Shown: piece by piece, positions 27,104 through 37,164 of the stretch | Numbering within the stretch: the first letter of the stretch is position 1 | Layout: every line of letters begins with the position of its first letter | Assembly: GCF_014639435.1 (NCBI RefSeq) | Contig: NZ_BMFZ01000009.1 | Span: forward strand, 98,432-162,431 | Origin: Hafnia psychrotolerans | GTDB taxonomy: Bacteria; Pseudomonadota; Gammaproteobacteria; Enterobacterales; Enterobacteriaceae | Direction: 5' to 3' | DNA length: 64,000 nucleotides | Translations under genes and position numbers: made by a program | Notes under the pieces: generated by a model | Database searches by the model: none | Told to the model about the DNA's origin: nothing | What the model saw: the letters and a program-made list of their open reading frames with translations, nothing else

Positions 27104-27968
27104 TGCTTTCCTCCCGCTCGAGACGGTCGTTGTAGCGCTTCAGACGCCATTGCAGGCCGCTTTTCAGAAACAGTGTGACGATAGCCATCAGGGTTAACAA
27201 CGCGGCGGCAGTAAACGCACCAGCGGTGTTGTAATCCTGATGCAGTAATTCAACTTGCAGCGGTAGCGTGTAGGTTTCACCACGAATAGCGCCGGACACT
27301 ACAGACACCGCACCGAATTCGCCGATGGCGCGGGCGTTGGTCAACACCACGCCGTACAGCAATGCCCAGCGGATATTTGGCAACGTTACGCGGCGAAACA
27401 TCTGCCAGCCGGACGCACCGAGCAGAACAGCCGCTTCATCTTCGTGGCTTCCCTGGCTCAACATCACCGGTACCAGTTCACGGATAACAAACGGGCAGGT
27501 AACAAAGACGGTCACCATCACCATACCGGGCCAGGCAAACATGAACTGGATGTTGTGGGCATCCAGCCAGCCGCCCAGCGGACCATTCGTGCCGTAGAAC
27601 AACAGATACAACAAACCCGCAACGACGGGCGACACCGCAAACGGGATATCGATCAGCGTCAGCAACAGTTGACGTCCACGAAAATCAAAGCGCGCGACGA
27701 GCCAGGCCAACAGAGTGCCGAAAATAAGATTTACTGGTACGGTGATAAGCGCTATCAAAACGGTCAGCCAGATCGAATGCAGCATGTCGGAATCAGACAG
27801 ATTCTTCCACACCGCCGCAATGCCATCGGAGAGCGCCAGCACAAAGATGCTGATCATCGGCACCACCAGCAACAGCAGGCAAAGCAACATTCCGCTACCG
27901 ATTAATAACCATTTCACCCAATCGATGCGTTGACGAATTTTACTGGCAAAAGCGGGAATATCAGACAT
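27093..27968 (-). CDS. cysW: Sulfate/thiosulfate ABC transporter permease CysW
   Basis: The 291-residue inner-membrane protein has six predicted membrane segments and the coupling-helix EAA loop ([22 protein letters not shown]) that docks on CysA. It forms the translocation pore with CysT. It starts on the base that ends cysT (1-base overlap) and overlaps cysA at its end. Confidence 0.97.
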   Translation of the reverse strand: MSDIPAFASKIRQRIDWVKWLLIGSGMLLCLLLLVVPMISIFVLALSDGIAAVWKNLSDSDMLHSIWLTVLIALITVPVNLIFGTLLAWLVARFDFRGRQLLLTLIDIPFAVSPVVAGLLYLLFYGTNGPLGGWLDAHNIQFMFAWPGMVMVTVFVTCPFVIRELVPVMLSQGSHEDEAAVLLGASGWQMFRRVTLPNIRWALLYGVVLTNARAIGEFGAVSVVSGAIRGETYTLPLQVELLHQDYNTAGAFTAAALLTLMAIVTLFLKSGLQWRLKRYNDRLEREESNEH

Positions 27969-28798
27969 CAGTGACCTCCCAGGCGACGACCATAACGGCT
28001 TTGTAAGGTATTAATCGCAAACAGCAACAACAGTGACGCTGCCAGAATCACTGAGGCGATGGCGCTGGCGGCGGGGTAATCAAACTCCTGCAGCCGGATA
28101 AAAATCATCAGCGAGGTCACTTCAGTTTTCCAGGCGATGTTGCCCGCAATAAAAATCACGGCGCCAAACTCACCCAAGCTTCGTGTAAAGGAGAGTGCCG
28201 TTCCCGCCATCAACGACGGCATCACTTCTGGCAACACCACACGGCGAAAACTCTGCCAGCGCGTTGCACCGAGGGTTTCAGCAGCTTCTTCATATTCCGG
28301 CCCCAACTCTTCCAACACGGGCTGCACCGTGCGCACCACAAACGGGATACTCGTGAAGGCCATCGCCACCGCAATCCCCAGCCAGGTATAAGCAACTTTG
28401 ATATCAAAATGCGCCAGCCACTGGCCGTAAAAGCCGTTGACGGAGAACAAACCGGCCAGCGTCAAGCCGGCCACCGCGGTTGGCAAAGCAAAAGGTAAAT
28501 CCATCAGCCCGTCGAGCAAACTTTTGCCCGGAAATTCATAGCGAGTCAGGATCCACGCCATCAACATGCCGAAGAAACAGTTAAACAGACTGGCGACCCC
28601 GGCAGAAAGCAGTGTCACCTTATAAGCTGCAATCACCTGATCGTTGGTGATCACCGCCCAATACTCAGCCAGCGTCATTTGCGACAGTTGCATCACCAGC
28701 GCACTGAGCGGCAGTAAAAGAACCAAGCAGACAAACAGCAAGCTGCTGCCGAGGCTCAGGGTAAACCCGGGAAGTACGCGTTTGCTCGACAACAACAT
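27968..28798 (-). CDS. cysT: Sulfate/thiosulfate ABC transporter permease CysT (CysU)
   Basis: The 276-residue inner-membrane protein has six membrane segments and an EAA loop (EYEEAAETLGATRWQSFRRV). It pairs with CysW to carry sulfate or thiosulfate delivered by CysP. Its ATG shares a base with the cysP stop, so all four genes form a tightly coupled operon. Confidence 0.97.
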   Translation of the reverse strand: MLLSSKRVLPGFTLSLGSSLLFVCLVLLLPLSALVMQLSQMTLAEYWAVITNDQVIAAYKVTLLSAGVASLFNCFFGMLMAWILTRYEFPGKSLLDGLMDLPFALPTAVAGLTLAGLFSVNGFYGQWLAHFDIKVAYTWLGIAVAMAFTSIPFVVRTVQPVLEELGPEYEEAAETLGATRWQSFRRVVLPEVMPSLMAGTALSFTRSLGEFGAVIFIAGNIAWKTEVTSLMIFIRLQEFDYPAASAIASVILAASLLLLFAINTLQSRYGRRLGGH

Positions 28799-29820
28799 TA
28801 CTGGTGACCTTGCTCTAACAGTTTGTCCAGCTCACCGCCGGTACTGAAATGGGTTTTCATCACTTGTTGCCAGCCGCCAAACTCATCTTCTACTTTGAAT
28901 AATTTGGTGTCAGGAAACTGCTGTTTTGCCGCCGCCATGGCATTTTTGTCATATACGCGGTAGTTGAAACTGGTGATAATTTGTTGTGCCTGCGGGCTCC
29001 ATAAATAGTTCAGGTAATCCTTGGCGGCTTTCTCAGTGCCGTTCTTTTCGACATTTTTGTCGACCCATGCCACCGGGAATTCTGCCAGGATATCAACCGG
29101 TGGGACGATCACGTCGTACTTGTCATCACCGTACTGTTTACGGATGTTATTCACTTCAGATTCAAAACTGATCAGCACATCACCCAGACCACGGTCCACA
29201 AACGTGGTGGTCGCGCCACGGCCGCCGGTGTCGAACACTTCAACATTTTTCAACAAACTGGCCATTTTCGCGCGGGTTTTATCCTGGTTGTTACCATCCT
29301 GCTGGTTAAATGCCCCCCAAGCAGCCAGATAGGTATAACGGCCATTACCTGATGTTTTAGGATTAGGGAAAACGAGTTTGACGTCAGGACGCGTTAAATC
29401 GTCCCAACGATGAATGTTCTTCGGATTACCTTTGCGTACCAGAAAAGCCATCGTCGAATAGAAAGGCGAACTGTTATTTGGCAAACGGCTCTGCCAGTTG
29501 GCAGGAATGAGATTGCCGCGGTCATGCAGGATCTGCACGTCGGTTACCTGATTATAGGTCACCACGTCAGCCTTTAGGCCTTGTAGAATAGCCAGCGCTT
29601 GCTTAGAGGAACCGGCATGTGACTGTTTGATCTCCAGCTTGTCGCCGCCGTTCTTCTCTGCCCACTGTTTCTGGAACGGCGGGTTGAGCGCAGCAAAAAG
29701 CTCACGCGAGACATCATAGGAACTATTGAGCAATTCGGTAGCAGAGGCGGCACCGCTCGCCAGCACCAGCGCAGCAAGAGAACCCTTCAGTAATACGCTT
29801 TTCATCCCGACCATTTTCAT
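28798..29820 (-). CDS. cysP: Thiosulfate/sulfate-binding periplasmic protein
   Basis: The 340-residue protein with a Sec signal peptide ([18 protein letters not shown], cut before [14 protein letters not shown]) captures thiosulfate and sulfate for CysTWA. Family stretches include [49 protein letters not shown] and [11 protein letters not shown]. Of several in-frame ATGs I chose 29820, which has AAGG six bases before it. 29805 would give a slightly shorter signal peptide. A frame extending to 29856 has no signal. It is probably CysB-activated. Confidence 0.95.
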   Translation of the reverse strand: MKMVGMKSVLLKGSLAALVLASGAASATELLNSSYDVSRELFAALNPPFQKQWAEKNGGDKLEIKQSHAGSSKQALAILQGLKADVVTYNQVTDVQILHDRGNLIPANWQSRLPNNSSPFYSTMAFLVRKGNPKNIHRWDDLTRPDVKLVFPNPKTSGNGRYTYLAAWGAFNQQDGNNQDKTRAKMASLLKNVEVFDTGGRGATTTFVDRGLGDVLISFESEVNNIRKQYGDDKYDVIVPPVDILAEFPVAWVDKNVEKNGTEKAAKDYLNYLWSPQAQQIITSFNYRVYDKNAMAAAKQQFPDTKLFKVEDEFGGWQQVMKTHFSTGGELDKLLEQGHQ

Positions 29821-29990
29821 GCGCAGCCTTAAGTGTGAGGAGATCCGACATGGCAAAATTCATCCACGTGATATCACACAGTGTATTTATAACTGGCGGT
29901 TAGGCTGTAACGGTTTTATATACCGTTTGGTGATTTTCAAGCATGAAAAGCTATAAGGCATGAATACCGGCAGGAAAAAGCGATAGGAAA
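29821..29990 (-). promoter_or_regulatory. cysP upstream region with inverted repeat (candidate CysB/promoter region)
   Basis: AACGGT at 29909-29914 and ACCGTT at 29922-29927 form an inverted repeat around an AT-rich centre, about 90 bases upstream of the cysP start. This is the position at which CysB activates cysP in enteric bacteria. CysB sites are poorly conserved, so assignment is tentative. Confidence 0.4.
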
Positions 29991-29992
29991 TT

Positions 29993-30024
29993 CTTCAGCG
30001 CACCCCGCAACGGATGCGCTGAAG
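29993..30024 (-). terminator. Hairpin after yfeX
   Basis: CTTCAGCGCA and TGCGCTGAAG form a perfect 10-bp stem over a 12-base loop, 16 bases beyond the yfeX stop. On the - strand it is followed by AATTTCC, a weak T-run. Confidence 0.65.
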
Positions 30025-30039
30025 AGATAAATCAAAAGA

Positions 30040-30939
30040 CTACAGCGTCAGCAACTGCGTTAACGACGGCGCAAAATAGTAGCTGCCGGTGACCGGACGA
30101 GTGAAGCGCAGCATGGCGTCGCGTTTACCATCCAGGTCGCCAAACATACTGAGCAGTTGCTTCTCAATGTTCCACAAACGGGCGCAATAAGAGATAAAGT
30201 ACAAGCCATGCTCGCCGCTGGCGGTACCGTATGGCAAGCTCTGGCGAAGAATTTTCAGGCCTTTGCCCTCTTCTTTGAGGTCAACGCGGCTTACGTGTGA
30301 CGTGTCAGGGCGGGTGTCAGAATCCAACTCTTCATCAGTCTGCTTAGTACGGCCAATCACCTCTTCCTGCTGTTGCACAGAAAAACGGTTCCACTGTGTC
30401 AGATTATGCTTCCAGCGCTGCACCATCACATAACTGCCGCCAGCATCTGCCTGACCTTCAGGGATAATCGCCACTTGGGCGCGGGCCTCGGCCTTCGGGT
30501 TTTCAGTGCCATCAACAAAACCGCTCAGATCACGCTCTTCAATGCTGCGGAAACCGTGGGTCTCTTCTTCCACGATAATTGAGGTGCCGAAAGCATCGAG
30601 TGCTGCCTGAGCAACGGCGAAGTTAATATCATGACGCAAGGATTGAATATGCAACAGCATGTCGCGTTGGGTTGCAGGTGCCAGTCCTTTCCCCAAAGGC
30701 ACAAAAGGTTTTAGTTCATCAGCCCCTTGACCTCCCGAGAGTTCGCGCCAGACGTCGTGACCAAAAGCCAGCACTGCACCGAGGTTTTCCTGCGGGAATT
30801 GCTGCTGCATTTCATTTAATGCGGCGGCAAACTGACGACAGCCCTGCCGCAGATTATCCCGTTCACCTTGAACGTTAGCCTCGATGAAAATGCCAAAACG
30901 GCAATGCTCGAGCAGAATGCCGCTCTGAACCTGATTCAT
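30040..30939 (-). CDS. yfeX: Dye-decolorising (Dyp-type) heme peroxidase YfeX
   Basis: The 299-residue protein has exactly the E. coli YfeX length. The Dyp signature GFVDGTENP (distal aspartate, about residue 150) and the heme-ligating histidine in [16 protein letters not shown] are present, plus [21 protein letters not shown] and the C-terminal [12 protein letters not shown]. There is no signal peptide, so it is cytoplasmic. Members oxidise porphyrinogens and dyes with hydrogen peroxide; whether they release iron from heme is disputed. AAAAAAGGAAC lies before the ATG. yfeY lies 128 bases upstream on the same strand, with a terminator hairpin between them. Confidence 0.96.
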   Translation of the reverse strand: MNQVQSGILLEHCRFGIFIEANVQGERDNLRQGCRQFAAALNEMQQQFPQENLGAVLAFGHDVWRELSGGQGADELKPFVPLGKGLAPATQRDMLLHIQSLRHDINFAVAQAALDAFGTSIIVEEETHGFRSIEERDLSGFVDGTENPKAEARAQVAIIPEGQADAGGSYVMVQRWKHNLTQWNRFSVQQQEEVIGRTKQTDEELDSDTRPDTSHVSRVDLKEEGKGLKILRQSLPYGTASGEHGLYFISYCARLWNIEKQLLSMFGDLDGKRDAMLRFTRPVTGSYYFAPSLTQLLTL

Positions 30940-30996
30940 TTTTTGTTCCTTTTTTATTCCTTATTGTTTGACGGCGCTATCATAACTGAAGTCAAT

Positions 30997-31025
30997 AAAA
31001 ATGCCTTGCGCGGACGCAAGGCATT
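30997..31025 (-). terminator. yfeY terminator
   Basis: ATGCCTTGCG and CGCAAGGCAT pair perfectly over CGGA. On the - strand the stem runs into TTTTATT. It lies 43 bases after the yfeY stop. Confidence 0.85.
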
Positions 31026-31067
31026 GAAGAATTATCATTGGGGGTCAAGCCTATTCACGCATCAGGA

Positions 31068-31670
31068 TCACTGTACCGGATCAGCACGCCAGATTATTTT
31101 ACTGACTTTCCACTCTTTGAGTGCATCATCTGAAGGCATCAGTTCTTCAGGACCGTGCCAAATACCGCTGAAGACGTAGCTGACATGCTGGCTCTGTGGC
31201 GCTTTACATTCTATATTTTGCGCGTCGTCACCTTTGCCCTTATGGCAGACATCAAAAGCTTTGGTATAGATATCACTGAATGGCGTGCCGATTTTCACAC
31301 CCCACTCGCTTTCGACGTGACTGTCCATCACATCAACACGCTGGACGTTGCCTTTCGGCTCGCCGCTGATGGTCATTTTGACCTCTTTTTCGTCCATGGC
31401 CTGATAGAACGCCAGCATTTTGCCGTCATGCATCGACATGCCGCTGCGCAGACGATAATCTCCGCCGACTGCGTTTTTCACACTGTCTTCTGTCAGTGGA
31501 GTGCTGGCGTTAATATCCCCGACACCTTGGTCGGTCACTTGTGCGCTGCTACTAAACCAGTTCATCGGGTTCATACTTGACCAATGTACGCTGGGCCAGG
31601 ACATATTTGACATCGTCGAACAGCCGGTAAGCAGCAACGGCAAAACCAGCAATACTGGGCGGATCCTCAT
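31068..31670 (-). CDS. yfeY: Outer-membrane-type lipoprotein YfeY (DUF1131)
   Basis: The 200-residue protein begins with a lipoprotein signal (RPVLLVLPLLLTGCSTM, lipobox LTGC). Family stretches match E. coli YfeY: GDYRLRSGMSM, VKIGTPFSDIYTKAFDVC, HVSYVFSGIWHGPEELMPSDD and WKVSKIIW. The function is unknown. In E. coli it is a sigma-E-controlled envelope gene; I could not identify a well-spaced sigma-E promoter here. The start is the ATG with AAAGGAG eight bases before it; an ATG eight codons upstream (31694) overlaps that site. Neighbours yfeX and yfeZ are as in E. coli. Confidence 0.93.
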   Translation of the reverse strand: MRIRPVLLVLPLLLTGCSTMSNMSWPSVHWSSMNPMNWFSSSAQVTDQGVGDINASTPLTEDSVKNAVGGDYRLRSGMSMHDGKMLAFYQAMDEKEVKMTISGEPKGNVQRVDVMDSHVESEWGVKIGTPFSDIYTKAFDVCHKGKGDDAQNIECKAPQSQHVSYVFSGIWHGPEELMPSDDALKEWKVSKIIWRADPVQ

Positions 31671-31812
31671 TCGTTTCACTCCTTTAATGTCCATGTCAGT
31701 CTGCCATCAGGCTGCTGTTCAGGTTTTGAGAAAAGCTCAGAACAGCACTAACTTATGTGTCAGCGGCAGTTCGAGTCCATATAACCTGGGAAAGTTCAGC
31801 GTCCAGGCTGAA

Positions 31813-32262
31813 TTAGCTCTCAGGCAGATGCTGCCCGGTATCAAAACAGGCGCGTAAACGACGACTGAGCAACCAATAGGCCAGCGCGGTGGCATCAAGT
31901 AACGCCAGCACCAGATCAATCAGTGACGGCGGATCGATACTTTGCCATAAGCCTAAGCCCTGTAGGGAAAAGGTGACGAACATCCCGGCCAGCAATAGCC
32001 AGTAAGCGCCCTTCCAAAGGCGTGGCCAAAGATATCGACGTCCGCTAAGCAAAAAGATAAGCGCTGGAGGCAGACCCAGAATAATGCCACGCCAAAAACT
32101 TTGTGGGTCAGGGTAAAATAGCTTTAGTAAATCAGAGCCTTGCTGACGTGAAGCACTTGCCATCACAAACAGCAACCAGGTTCGAGCCTGTAAAATCAAA
32201 ATGGTCCAGAACCACAGCGGCAAACGCAACATGCCGTGGCTGTTATAGTCATCCGGGTTCAT
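31813..32262 (-). CDS. yfeZ: Inner-membrane protein YfeZ (DUF2919)
   Basis: The 149-residue protein has about four hydrophobic segments and the family stretches LQARTWLLFVMASASRQQG, KLFYPDPQSFW, FLLSGRRYLWPR and LLSRRLRACF. E. coli YfeZ is 151 residues. I start at the ATG giving MNPDDYNSHGMLRLPLWFW. An upstream ATG at 32301 adds 13 unrelated residues. The function is unknown. Confidence 0.88.
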   Translation of the reverse strand: MNPDDYNSHGMLRLPLWFWTILILQARTWLLFVMASASRQQGSDLLKLFYPDPQSFWRGIILGLPPALIFLLSGRRYLWPRLWKGAYWLLLAGMFVTFSLQGLGLWQSIDPPSLIDLVLALLDATALAYWLLSRRLRACFDTGQHLPES

Positions 32263-32434
32263 AGCCTCAGAAAATATCCTTCGATTCGGTGTTACGCACA
32301 AACTTAACTAATCAGCCTTAAGAAACCGTTAAGAACAGTCTGTTTTAATATCTCTCAACGCGGCAACCAGTCAAAATGGTGCCATAGTTGCTAAATTATC
32401 CAGACCAACCATTCAAGTTTAAAGACGACCTATT

Positions 32435-32839
32435 ATGATGAAGAAGATCACTCTGGCAACCCTCATTGCAGTTTGTACTTTGCCCGCTTTCGCGCAACAG
32501 AGCGGCGGTTTCTCCGGCCCATCAGCTCAGGAGCAGCCAACTCAGGCGGCAACGCCACAGGGAGGATTCACTGGAACGACCGCGTTGAGTACAGTAAAAG
32601 ACGTGCAGACCATGCAAGACGACCAGTGGGTTATGCTGGAAGGTTTTATCGATCAGCGTATCGATCACGATAAATACATTTTCCGCGATAACACCGGTAC
32701 CCTCAACGTCGAAATCGACGGTAAACGCTGGCAAGGCCAAAGCGTATCACCAAAAGATAAGATCCGCATTGAAGGGAAAATAGATAAAGACTGGAACTCG
32801 GTAGAAGTGGACGTGAAATCAGTCAGCGTCATTAAGTAA
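32435..32839 (+). CDS. Periplasmic OB-fold (BOF) protein, YgiW/YdeI family
   Basis: The 134-residue protein has a signal peptide (KKITLATLIAVCTLPAFA) and a small OB-fold domain: VKDVQTMQDDQWVMLEGFI, DKYIFRDNTGTLNVEIDGK and WNSVEVDVKSVSVI. Family members (YgiW, YdeI, VisP) are periplasmic stress or tolerance proteins; VisP is reported to bind peptidoglycan. A glutamine-, glycine- and proline-rich linker (about residues 22-45) follows the signal. It stands alone, with its own terminator. Confidence 0.88.
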   Translation: MMKKITLATLIAVCTLPAFAQQSGGFSGPSAQEQPTQAATPQGGFTGTTALSTVKDVQTMQDDQWVMLEGFIDQRIDHDKYIFRDNTGTLNVEIDGKRWQGQSVSPKDKIRIEGKIDKDWNSVEVDVKSVSVIK

Positions 32840-32866
32840 TCTGCTGCTGCCACCGAGTCACCAAAG

Positions 32867-32901
32867 AAAAAGCCCCGAGATTGACTGCATTGGGGCTTTT
32901 C
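32867..32901 (+). terminator. Terminator after the OB-fold gene
   Basis: AAAAGCCCC and GGGGCTTTTC/T pair over a 15-base loop, 30 bases beyond the stop. Convergent ypeA ends 29 bases later, so it may serve both genes. Confidence 0.75.
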
Positions 32902-32929
32902 TTTGAATTGGCGAAGGGTTTCTAAAAAC

Positions 32930-33358
32930 TTAGTATTCCTGATCTTCGATCAACCGCTTACCCAATGACAATGTATCTGAAATTTCATAGCCCAGCTTTT
33001 CATACATGCTGACTACCGCGTCGTTTTCGGCGCGCACCATCAAATTAATTTTCGGGCATCCACGCGCAATTAACTTCTTTTCCAAACGGTTAATCAGTGC
33101 ATTGGCGATACCCCGTCCGCGATAATCCGGGTGTACACCCAGATACCCCACCGAGCCGCGATGACCATCGTAACCGCCCATCAGCGAGCCAACCACTTCC
33201 CCACCCACTTCAGCAACCAGAAATAACTCCGGGCTATGGTTAATTTTGCGCTCAATATCCAGTTCAGGATCATTCCACGGGCGCAGCAGATCGCAGCGCT
33301 CCCATAGGGTCAGCACTTCTTCGAAATCTTCTTGACTGTATAGGCGAATTTCCATCAC
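32930..33358 (-). CDS. ypeA: GNAT-family N-acetyltransferase YpeA
   Basis: The 142-residue GNAT acetyltransferase has acetyl-CoA motif [22 protein letters not shown] and family-specific [21 protein letters not shown] and [12 protein letters not shown]. It is very close to E. coli YpeA. The substrate is not known. There are two adjacent ATGs; the second (33355) gives the E. coli-like N-terminus MEIRL. It lies beside amiA as in E. coli, transcribed divergently. Confidence 0.95.
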   Translation of the reverse strand: MMEIRLYSQEDFEEVLTLWERCDLLRPWNDPELDIERKINHSPELFLVAEVGGEVVGSLMGGYDGHRGSVGYLGVHPDYRGRGIANALINRLEKKLIARGCPKINLMVRAENDAVVSMYEKLGYEISDTLSLGKRLIEDQEY

Positions 33359-33650
33359 TGATCACCGCGGTTCTGTTAATGGGATAATAGGAGTTCATTT
33401 AATTATCGCGTGATCGGCTTGATACGCAACATCAAAATTGAACATTGCGTCATTTATGACCCGGGTTTCCCACTCATTATTAGCGATGGATGAAGGGTTA
33501 AGCGCTGAAGCTAACCAATGTTTATGCGGTGAATTATTCATTTACGACACAAAATTCATAAACCGTAATAGTTCTAAGGTCGAAACTATAAAAAAGATAC
33601 TCTATAACAGACAGCATTCTGCACTTTTTCTTTCTGACGGTATTGGACTG
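33359..33650 (+). promoter_or_regulatory. ypeA-amiA divergent intergenic region
   Basis: These 292 bases sit between divergent genes and should hold both promoters. The frame of amiA is open through most of it, but the translated stretch has no resemblance to amidases and no signal peptide. I see no clear operator. Confidence 0.45.
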
Positions 33651-34535
33651 ATGTTAAACCCTTTGAATAAATTTCTTCATTTCCAACCGCTTCCTGCCTC
33701 AGCGACTCGCCGCCAATTATTGCTTTCAGGGCTGGGTTTGGCGATTGCCGCTTTTGGTTCCCGCTCAGCCAATGCCGCACGACAGGAACACATCACAAAA
33801 TCCACTCCGGCACCTAAGCCACCAGGTTCGAAAAAACTGGTGATGATTGATCCAGGCCACGGCGGTATTGACTCCGGCGCGGTAGGCCATGAGGGATCGC
33901 AAGAGAAACACGTGGTGCTGGAAATCGCCAATTATGTTCGCGACATCCTTGGCTCGCACAGCAATATAGAAGTAAAACTCACCCGCGATACAGACCATTT
34001 CATCCCCCTATATCAACGCGTTGAAATCGCCCATCAGCATCAAGCCGATCTATTTGTATCAATTCATGCTGATGGCTATACCAGCCCGGCCGCATCAGGT
34101 GCTTCGGTTTTTGCGCTCTCTAATCGCGGTGCCAGCAGCGCCATGGCACGCTACATGTCGAAAAAAGAGAACGATGCCGATCTGGTTGCAGGCAAGAAAG
34201 TCACTCAGGAAGACAATAATTATCTGCAACAGGTACTGTTCGACCTGGTCCAGACCGATACCATCAAAAACAGTCTGACGCTGGGTCACCACGTACTGGA
34301 CCGTATTCGCCCTATTCATCATCTACATAGCGAACAAACCGAGCAGGCGGCTTTTGCTGTCCTAAAATCCCCTTCCATACCCTCGATTCTGGTAGAAACC
34401 TCCTTCATCACTAATCATCAGGAAGAGCAATTGCTCAGTACCACCGCGTTTCGCAAAGAGATTGCACAAGCCATTTCGCAAGGGATCGTCAACTTCTTCA
34501 GCTACTTCGACGCCACAGAGCGCAAACCTCGATAA
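33651..34535 (+). CDS. amiA: N-acetylmuramoyl-L-alanine amidase, Tat-exported
   Basis: The 294-residue zinc amidase splits the septal peptidoglycan so daughter cells separate. The N-terminus has a twin-arginine signal (SATRRQLLLSGLGLAIAAFG). The Amidase_3 domain shows zinc ligands and active site in MIDPGHGGIDSGAVG, the glutamate in QEKHVVLEIA, SIHADGYTSP and SILVETSFITN. The start ATG gives the E. coli-like length (289); an ATG at 33438 would place 71 unrelated residues before the Tat signal. hemF follows 72 bases later, as in E. coli. Confidence 0.95.
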   Translation: MLNPLNKFLHFQPLPASATRRQLLLSGLGLAIAAFGSRSANAARQEHITKSTPAPKPPGSKKLVMIDPGHGGIDSGAVGHEGSQEKHVVLEIANYVRDILGSHSNIEVKLTRDTDHFIPLYQRVEIAHQHQADLFVSIHADGYTSPAASGASVFALSNRGASSAMARYMSKKENDADLVAGKKVTQEDNNYLQQVLFDLVQTDTIKNSLTLGHHVLDRIRPIHHLHSEQTEQAAFAVLKSPSIPSILVETSFITNHQEEQLLSTTAFRKEIAQAISQGIVNFFSYFDATERKPR

Positions 34536-34607
34536 GCGCTGCCAAGCCGAACTCAATTCACGCTATAATGATGTCCCTAATTTGCTTCAGCGCCTGCAAA
34601 GCGCTGA

Positions 34608-35572
<965 letters not shown>

Positions 35573-35573
<1 letters not shown>

Positions 35574-36022
35574 TGCAAATTTGGGTCGATGCCGATGCCT
35601 GCCCTAACGTAATTAAAGAAGTGCTGTTCCGCGCCGCTGAACGCACAGGCATGATGGTCACACTGGTGGCAAATCAGATCATTCACACGCCACCGTCTAA
35701 ATACCTGCGCACACTGCGGGTAGAGGCGGGTTTTGACGTGGCGGATAACGAAATTGTCAGGCGCACTGAACCTGGGGACTTAGTGATCACCGCTGATATT
35801 CCGCTGGCGGCTGAAGTGATTGAAAAAGGCGGCGTAGCGCTTAATCCACGCGGCGAGCGCTACACTACGGAGACGATCAAAGAGCGCCTAAATATGCGTG
35901 ATTTCATGGATACCATGCGCGCCAGCGGTGTGCAGACCGGCGGGCCACCGACGTTGAACCAGCGCGATCGCCAGCAATTTGCCAATGAGCTGGACAAATG
36001 GCTACAACAGGCCAAACGATAA
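35573..36022 (+). CDS. yaiI: UPF0178 family protein YaiI (PIN/NYN-like fold)
   Basis: The 149-residue protein has aspartates typical of this family: [11 protein letters not shown] at the start, [22 protein letters not shown], and the end [15 protein letters not shown]0178 proteins are thought to have a PIN-like nuclease fold; no activity is established. The start overlaps the hemF stop (TGATG), with GGGGAGAAA before it, so it is coupled to hemF. In E. coli yaiI lies elsewhere. Confidence 0.9.
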
Positions 36023-36081
36023 TACCCGGCATATTTCCACGTTGCACAGGTGCCGGCTACAGCTCGAATTATGTTGGGTAT
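36022..36081. repeat. Palindromic intergenic repeat (ATACCC family, full form)
   Basis: ATACCCGGCATA at the left and TATGTTGGGTAT at the right form imperfect inverted ends of a 60-base element containing CACGTTGCA. It fills the gap between yaiI and the ribosome-binding site of the nucleoside hydrolase gene. The left end resembles three other spots in the window (37107, 39796, 46768). Confidence 0.6.
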
Positions 36082-36100
36082 CTATTTAAAGGAGTATGAA

Positions 36101-37048
36101 ATGATCAAAAAAATCATTCTGGACTGCGATCCCGGGCACGACGATGCCATCGCTATGCTGCTGGCCCATGGAAATCCCAATATCGAATTACTGGCGGTGA
36201 CCACAGTGGTGGGCAATCAGACTCTGGAAAAAGTGACCCGTAACGCTCTGGCCGTTGCCCGAGTGGCGAACATTACCGGCGTGCCTTTTGCCGCTGGTGC
36301 CACCCGTCCATTGGTCCGCCAGATTGAGATCGCCGATAAGATTCACGGTGACTCAGGTCTGGATGGACCGGAATTACCTCAGCCAACGCTGACGTTGGAA
36401 CCCATTCACGCCATTGATCTGATTATTGATTTAATCATGTCGCACCCACCGAAAACGATCACTCTGGTTCCGACCGGCGGCCTGACCAACATCGCACTGG
36501 CCGTGCGTAAAGAGCCACGAATTGTTGAGCGGGTTAAAGAAGTGGTGTTAATGGGCGGGGGTTATCATGTCGGAAATTGGAGTGCTGTCGCCGAATTTAA
36601 TATCAAGATTGACCCGGAAGCTGCGCACATCGTGTTCAATGAAAAGTGGCCGCTGACCATGGTCGGTCTCGACCTCACTCATCAGGCACTGGCCACACCC
36701 GATGTGGTAGCCAGAATTGCCGCCATCGGTACGGGCCCGGCAAAATTCGTCTCGGAGTTGCTGGATTTCTTCAGTCTCAGCTACAAAGCCCGTCAGGGAT
36801 TTGATTCTCCGCCAGTCCATGACCCTTGTGCCGTCGCTTATGTTATTGATCCCAACGTCATGACCGTGCGCAAAGTACCGGTGGATATTGAACTGACGGG
36901 CACCATCACCCTGGGTATGACCGTCGCTGATTTCCGCTCCCCACCACCGCCAGATTGCCATACCCAAGTCGGCGTAAAACTCGATCATCAGCGGTTCTGG
37001 GACTTAATTGTTGATGCCCTTGAGCACATCGGTGAAGTAACATATTGA
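36101..37048 (+). CDS. Ribonucleoside hydrolase (RihA/RihB-type, inosine-uridine nucleoside hydrolase family)
   Basis: The 315-residue enzyme splits ribonucleosides into base and ribose for salvage. The calcium-binding signature DCDPGHDDAIAMLLA is at the start, followed by GNQTLEKVTRNAL, HGDSGLDGPELP, VPTGGLTNIA, VVLMGGGYHVGNWSAVAEFN and the catalytic histidine region VHDPCAVAYVI. The spacing and sequence fit the pyrimidine-preferring bacterial group; exact specificity cannot be read. The start ATG has AAAGGAGTATGAA before it; an upstream ATG at 36050 lies inside the palindromic repeat and adds 17 unrelated residues. Confidence 0.93.
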   Translation: MIKKIILDCDPGHDDAIAMLLAHGNPNIELLAVTTVVGNQTLEKVTRNALAVARVANITGVPFAAGATRPLVRQIEIADKIHGDSGLDGPELPQPTLTLEPIHAIDLIIDLIMSHPPKTITLVPTGGLTNIALAVRKEPRIVERVKEVVLMGGGYHVGNWSAVAEFNIKIDPEAAHIVFNEKWPLTMVGLDLTHQALATPDVVARIAAIGTGPAKFVSELLDFFSLSYKARQGFDSPPVHDPCAVAYVIDPNVMTVRKVPVDIELTGTITLGMTVADFRSPPPPDCHTQVGVKLDHQRFWDLIVDALEHIGEVTY

Positions 37049-37066
37049 ATTAACAGTCATTGAAAA

Positions 37067-37092
37067 GGGCGTCACCATCGACGCCCGTTTAC
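37067..37092 (+). terminator. Terminator after the nucleoside hydrolase gene
   Basis: GGGCGTC, a 6-base loop and GACGCCC form a perfect 7-bp stem followed by GTTTACTTT, starting 19 bases after the stop. Confidence 0.7.
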
Positions 37093-37106
37093 TTTATCCA
37101 TGGTGT

Positions 37107-37132
37107 ATACCCAGTATCCTTTGAGTTGCAGG
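37107..37132. repeat. Copy of the ATACCC intergenic repeat
   Basis: ATACCCAGTATCCTTTGAGT followed by TGCAGG, related to the elements at 36022, 39796 and 46768. It lies between the nucleoside hydrolase gene and maeB. Confidence 0.6.
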
Positions 37133-37164
37133 CCCCATCGGCCACCTAACCGATGAAGGGAGCA

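Noticed and set aside
31670-31760. Sigma-E promoter for yfeY
   Set aside because: A GAACT and a TCTGA are present on the - strand, but about 26 bases apart, too far for sigma-E.
33438-33650. 71-residue N-terminal extension of AmiA
   Set aside because: It would bury the twin-arginine signal inside the protein; the extension looks non-coding.
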